Assembly: GCA_963692975.2 (NCBI GenBank)
Contig: CAXMMR010000024.1
Span: forward strand, 1 to 64,000
Source: CAXMMR01 sp963692975
GTDB lineage: Bacteria > Pseudomonadota > Alphaproteobacteria > Acetobacterales > Acetobacteraceae
Direction of reading: 5' to 3'
Length of the DNA: 64,000 nucleotides
In this document: positions 60,642 through 64,000 of the stretch, piece after piece
Numbering within the stretch: position 1 is the stretch's first letter
Layout of the letters: each line of letters begins with the position of its first letter
Made by a program: the position numbers and the translations under genes
Notes under the pieces: generated by a model
What the model saw: the letters and a program-made list of their open reading frames with translations, nothing else
What the model was told of the DNA's origin: nothing
Databases searched by the model: none

Positions 60642-62737
60642 TGCCTGTCCCACCCGATCGATCGCCGCAAAAACGCGTTGCCCAAAGCGGCGAAGCTGGC
60701 GATCTGGCGGCTGTCCTTGCCGTAGCCGTGGCCGCCGGCGGAGTTTTCGAAGAACCAGGCGTCGTAGCCGAGGGCTTGCAGCTTGGCGGCCATCTTGCGG
60801 GCGTGGCCCGGGTGCACCCGGTCGTCGCGCCGGGAGGTGGCGAGGAGGATGGGCGGGTAGGGGCGGCCGGGGGCGGCGGCGTGATAGGCGGAGATCGGGC
60901 CGAGGAAGGACCAGTCGTCGGGGTCGTCCGGGTCGCCATACTCGGCGATCCAGCTCGCGCCGGCGAGCAGGCGGGTGTAGCGGCGCATGTCGATCAGCGG
61001 GATGGTGCAGAACAGCGCGCCGAAGCGCTCCGGAAAGCGGGTGAGCATGTTGGCGATCAGCAGGCCGCCATTGGAGCCGCCCTCGGCGGCGATGCGGCCG
61101 GGGCGAGTGACGCCGCGGGCGACGAGGTCGGCGGCGACGGCGGCGAAATCCTCGTGCGAGAGCGCCTTGCCCTCGCGGCGGCCCGCCTCGTGCCACGCGG
61201 TGCCGAACTCGCCGCCGCCGCGGATATTGGCGACGACGCTGGTGCCGCCCTCGGCAAGCCAGAGCTGGCCGCGCACCGTCTGGTAGTATGGCAGGCTCGA
61301 GATGCCGAAGCCGCCATAGCCGGTGAGATGGACCGGCGCGTCGCCCGTTTCCGCCTGCGGGCCGACCTGGAGGTAGGGGATGCGCTCGCCGTCGACGGAG
61401 GGCGCCTCGTGGCGGCTGACGATGAGGCCGCTGCTGTCAAACAGGCTTGGCGCCTGGCGCAGCACGACGGGAGCGGCAGGCGCTTCGAGCTCGAGCATCA
61501 TCAGGGTGGAGGGGGTGATCGGGTCCTCGGCGCTGACCAGCAGCGTGCCGGTGCTTTCCTCGGCCACGGTGTCGAACGGCCAGGCGGAGACGACGCCGAG
61601 GGCGGGCAAGCCGCCGAGCGCGCTGGCCGTCCAGCCGGCGGGACCCGGCGTGAAGACCGGGAAGGTCGGGCTCAGCGCGTCGAGCACGGAGAGGACGAGG
61701 CGTCCGGCGACCCAGAACAGGTGTTGCAGCGCCTGCCGCTCGCCCGGGCTCCAGAGCACGGCAAAGCGCCGATCGCCGGCGAGGAATGCGTCGAGCGCGA
61801 TGCCGAGCACGGCGTCGGACGGGTAGGTCGCCTCCGACGTGCGCCACTCGATGCGCGGGCTCACAGCCAGCCAGCCGGCCTGGATGTCGACGCGCGCGTC
61901 GCTCGGCAGGTCGAGCCTCACCGTGGGTCCCGAGCGGTCTCCGAGATGGATGACGGCGTCGAAGAAGCCGGTCCGCTCGACGAAGAACAGCCGCTCGGCG
62001 CCGGCGGTGCGGTCGGGCTCGCCCGAGGCGCTCATGGTGTCGAACCCGGCCTCGAACAGGATTTTGGCGGCCTCGACCGGCTCGCCGCGCCGCCACAGCC
62101 GCACGGTGCGCGCGTAACCCGCCCGCGTCGTCATGCCCTCGCCGAGTGCTGCGGAGAGCAGCAGCGTGTCAGGGTCGAGCCAGTCGGCGCCGCCCTTGCA
62201 CTCGGCGAGCGCGAAGCCGCCATCCGCCGGGCCGGGCGGGACAAAGGCGCGCCGGACGAGGTCGAACTCGCGCAGCACCGAGGCGTCGCCGCCGCCGCGC
62301 GAGAGCGCTAGCAGCGCCCGCTCATGCGCCGGCGGCAGGGTCGTGGCGCCGTGCCACACCCAATCCTCGCCCTCGGCAGTGGCGAGCGCGTCCAGGTCGA
62401 GCAGCAGCTCCCATGCGGGCTCGCCGGCGCGGTAGGCGTCAAGCGTGGTGCGGCGCCACAGGCCGCGCGGGTTCGCCGCGTCCTTCCAGAGATTGTAGAG
62501 ATGGCCGCCGCGGCGGCTGACATAGGCGATGCGGTCGGCGCGATCGAGCGAGGCGTGCAGCCGGTCGCGCTCGACGGCGAAGGCGGCATCGGCGAAGCGC
62601 GCCAGCGTCGCGGCGGATTGCGCGTCGGACCAAGCCGTGGCGTCCGCGCCGTCGACCGATTCGAGCCAGAGATGAGGATCGTGATCTGGCGCGGCCAGCG
62701 TCGGCCGGGCGGATGCGTCTGCCGCGAGCACAGCCAT
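60638..62737 (-). CDS. Prolyl oligopeptidase family serine peptidase (S9)
   Basis: A 699-residue S9 peptidase. The N-terminal part (DPHLWLESVDGADATAW) begins the beta-propeller; the hydrolase domain has GYGGFGISSLPYY, VVANIRGGGEFG, the nucleophile in AAEGGSNGGLLIANML, and the His in NSAGGHGYGKDS. The charge-relay Asp is in SRRDDRVHPGHARKM. Such enzymes cleave short Pro-containing peptides. No signal peptide is evident, suggesting cytoplasmic action. The stop codon coincides with hairpin element copy 16. Confidence 0.88.
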   Translation of the reverse strand: MAVLAADASARPTLAAPDHDPHLWLESVDGADATAWSDAQSAATLARFADAAFAVERDRLHASLDRADRIAYVSRRGGHLYNLWKDAANPRGLWRRTTLDAYRAGEPAWELLLDLDALATAEGEDWVWHGATTLPPAHERALLALSRGGGDASVLREFDLVRRAFVPPGPADGGFALAECKGGADWLDPDTLLLSAALGEGMTTRAGYARTVRLWRRGEPVEAAKILFEAGFDTMSASGEPDRTAGAERLFFVERTGFFDAVIHLGDRSGPTVRLDLPSDARVDIQAGWLAVSPRIEWRTSEATYPSDAVLGIALDAFLAGDRRFAVLWSPGERQALQHLFWVAGRLVLSVLDALSPTFPVFTPGPAGWTASALGGLPALGVVSAWPFDTVAEESTGTLLVSAEDPITPSTLMMLELEAPAAPVVLRQAPSLFDSSGLIVSRHEAPSVDGERIPYLQVGPQAETGDAPVHLTGYGGFGISSLPYYQTVRGQLWLAEGGTSVVANIRGGGEFGTAWHEAGRREGKALSHEDFAAVAADLVARGVTRPGRIAAEGGSNGGLLIANMLTRFPERFGALFCTIPLIDMRRYTRLLAGASWIAEYGDPDDPDDWSFLGPISAYHAAAPGRPYPPILLATSRRDDRVHPGHARKMAAKLQALGYDAWFFENSAGGHGYGKDSRQIASFAALGNAFLRRSIGWDRQ

Positions 62738-62845
62738 TTAGAAGTTCCCCTGGTTCAAGCAACCACAATTCAAAGTGAAGCGGATGGACGTCAACCTTTG
62801 CCGGCGCGAGCGTTCGTCCTGCGAACCAATCAAGAGGATATGAAC

Positions 62846-63340
62846 ATGGCGAACAAGAGCGCGACCGGCTACTACATCACCGGGCTGCGCAATCAGCACG
62901 CGGTCGAAGGCCAGGCGGTGGCGACGATCAAGGGTCAGCTCGGGCGGATGGAAGCCTACCCGGAGCTGCACGGCCGGATGCAGCAGGATATGACCCGGTC
63001 CCAGCAGCAGGCCGAGCGGCTTGAGCAGTTGCTGACGCGCCACGACACCGGCGTCTCGACCGCCAAGGACGCCGTCACTACGCTCGTGGGCAAGGTGTCG
63101 GGCGTGCTGCATGCCGGCTCGGATGACGACGTGATCAAGAACGTTCTCGCCGCCATCGGCTTCAAGGCATACGAGATCGCCGCCTACAAGGTGCTGATCG
63201 CGCTTGCCAACGAGTCCGGCGCCGAGAACGACGTTCTGATGCTGGAACAGTCGCAACAGGAAGAGATGGAGATGGGGGACTGGCTTGGGGAGCACATTCC
63301 CGCGCTGGTCATGGCGAACATCGCGCACGCCAACCAGTAA
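62846..63340 (+). CDS. Ferritin-like DUF892 (YciF-type) protein
   Basis: A 164-residue four-helix-bundle protein matching DUF892/YciE-YciF: YYITGLRNQHAVEGQAVATI, MTRSQQQAERLEQLLTRHD, AAIGFKAYEIAAYKVLIALA and LMLEQSQQEEMEMGDWLGEH. Family members are diiron ferritin-like stress proteins. ATG 62846 is preferred over 62840, because AGAGG at 62833-62837 is 8 nt upstream. It is divergent from the peptidase gene and is followed by a hairpin repeat. Confidence 0.85.
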   Translation: MANKSATGYYITGLRNQHAVEGQAVATIKGQLGRMEAYPELHGRMQQDMTRSQQQAERLEQLLTRHDTGVSTAKDAVTTLVGKVSGVLHAGSDDDVIKNVLAAIGFKAYEIAAYKVLIALANESGAENDVLMLEQSQQEEMEMGDWLGEHIPALVMANIAHANQ

Positions 63341-63343
63341 TCA

Positions 63344-63432
63344 AGAAAGCCCAGGGCTCTGCCCTGGGCCGGGACCCATCGCACGCGTGCGATGGGTCCC
63401 GACGCCGGGGCCGCGAGGCCCCAAGCCCCTAA
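63344..63432. repeat. GC-rich element copy 17 with 30-bp palindrome
   Basis: AAGAAAGCCCAGGGCTCTGC, CCTGGGCC, then a perfect 30-bp palindrome at 63371-63400 (arm GGGACCCATCGCACG), then GCCGGGGCCGCGAGGCCCC. It lies between convergent ferritin-like and cupin genes. The palindrome resembles the sub-variant interior seen in copies 5 and 9. Confidence 0.75.
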
Positions 63433-63436
63433 GCTC

Positions 63437-63883
63437 TTAGCGGTGGATCGGATCGATCCAGGGAACGGTCTCGGGGGCTTCGACACCAGGAATGTCCAGG
63501 TTGACGACAACCGCCTGGTTGTCGCTGCGGACCAGAACGCAGTCCAGCGGCTCATCGCTCAGCGCGTTGATCTCCTGATGCGGCACGTAGGGCGGCACGA
63601 AGATGAAGTCGCCTGGCCCCGCTTCGGCCACGTATTCCAGCCGCTCGCCCCAGCGCATTCGCGCCCGGCCACGCAGCACGTAGATCACGCTCTCCAACGC
63701 GCCGTGGTGATGCGCGCCGGTCTTCGCGTCGGCCTGGATCGTCACTGTCCCGGCCCAGAGCTTCTGCGCGCCAGCACGGGCAAAATCGATCGCTACCGCG
63801 CGCGTCATGCCGGGCGTCTGCGCCGTGTTCAGGTCGAGCTGATCACCAGGAATGACCCGCACGCCGTTGTGCCTCCAGTCCAT
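63437..63883 (-). CDS. Cupin domain protein
   Basis: A 148-residue single-domain cupin. Motif 1 is GAHHHGALESVIYVLRGRAR (His, His, Glu metal ligands) and motif 2 is GPGDFIFVPPYVPHQEIN (His). Possible roles range from dioxygenase or isomerase to sugar or ligand binding; nothing nearby decides. ATG 63883. Convergent with the ferritin-like gene. Confidence 0.85.
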   Translation of the reverse strand: MDWRHNGVRVIPGDQLDLNTAQTPGMTRAVAIDFARAGAQKLWAGTVTIQADAKTGAHHHGALESVIYVLRGRARMRWGERLEYVAEAGPGDFIFVPPYVPHQEINALSDEPLDCVLVRSDNQAVVVNLDIPGVEAPETVPWIDPIHR

Positions 63884-63907
63884 GTCAATGGCCTCCGGAA
63901 CGAACGT

Positions 63908-63968
63908 AAGGAAGGCAAGGGGCTTTGCCCCTTGACCCCATCAAAGGCGGAGCCTTTGAAATCCATCT
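63908..63968. repeat. GC-rich hairpin element, copy 18 (module at window end)
   Basis: GGAAGGCAAGGGGCTTTGCC, CCTTGACCCCATCAAAGGCG, GAGCCTTTGAAATCCAT. It lies upstream of the cupin start and may continue beyond the window. Confidence 0.78.
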
Positions 63969-64000
63969 ATCATTCATGTCTGACGGCGAGATGAGCAAGC

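Overview
The window is one high-GC chromosomal segment, most likely from an alphaproteobacterium of the Acetobacteraceae (Rhodospirillales). This rests on alphaproteobacterial gene orders (argH-lptM-lysA-DUF4175; ftsE-ftsX-ydcF-plsC; cnoX-LON domain-Trm112), a SAM-II riboswitch ahead of metZ, Hint_2-domain proteins, and a dense family of GC-rich intergenic hairpin elements. The taxonomy is an inference; no rRNA is present. I see no prophage, CRISPR array or intact transposase gene.

Layout. 1-6249: housekeeping genes (thioredoxin/TPR chaperone cnoX, LON-domain protein, Trm112, DUF971, L,D-transpeptidase, ribA, an OmpR-type regulator, exonuclease III). 6250-13626: flavin monooxygenase, tRNA-Gly(CCC), SAM-II riboswitch with metZ, apaG, a polytopic membrane protein and a TonB-dependent receptor. 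13824-24265: a divergent surface-polysaccharide locus. The left arm reads sulfotransferase/methyltransferase, TPR-KpsM permease, KpsT ATPase, KpsE, Core-2-like glycosyltransferase, with overlapping or 1-nt gene junctions. The right arm reads outer-membrane export lipoprotein (KpsD/Wza-like), GT2-like protein, secreted GH-A-type glycosidase. Together they look like an ABC-transporter-dependent, possibly sulfated capsule system.

24406-36253: TlpA-like thioredoxin, argH-lptM-lysA-DUF4175, zinc-ribbon protein, ftsEX, ydcF, plsC, DUF2125. 36346-41761: phosphorylase-like protein, dienelactone hydrolase, a second exonuclease III, an orphan ParS/MbcA-like protein, an HPP membrane protein and a seven-helix microbial rhodopsin with an unusual D-T-P helix-C motif. 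42129-45198: a tightly overlapping AAA ATPase / OmpA / Sel1 operon of unknown function. 45510-54577: PNGase A-like amidase, thioesterase, NnrU, serine hydrolase, SDR and a spore-photoproduct-lyase-family radical SAM protein flanked by two copies of an AT-rich repeat. 54684-59237: a 1517-residue protein joining a beta-helix-like region, a Hint domain, two tandem ~100-residue modules and a GT4 glycosyltransferase. 59450-63883: MarR/VOC pair, prolyl-oligopeptidase-family peptidase, ferritin-like protein and cupin.

Two intergenic repeat families stand out. One is GC-rich, with two hairpins per module and often two inverted modules per element (about 18 loci); it usually begins or ends within about 10 bp of a stop codon, most often between convergent genes. 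The other is AT-rich (two copies around the radical SAM gene). Coding choices rest on codon phase, conserved motifs, ribosome-binding sites and gene overlaps; many long antisense reading frames were rejected as high-GC artefacts.
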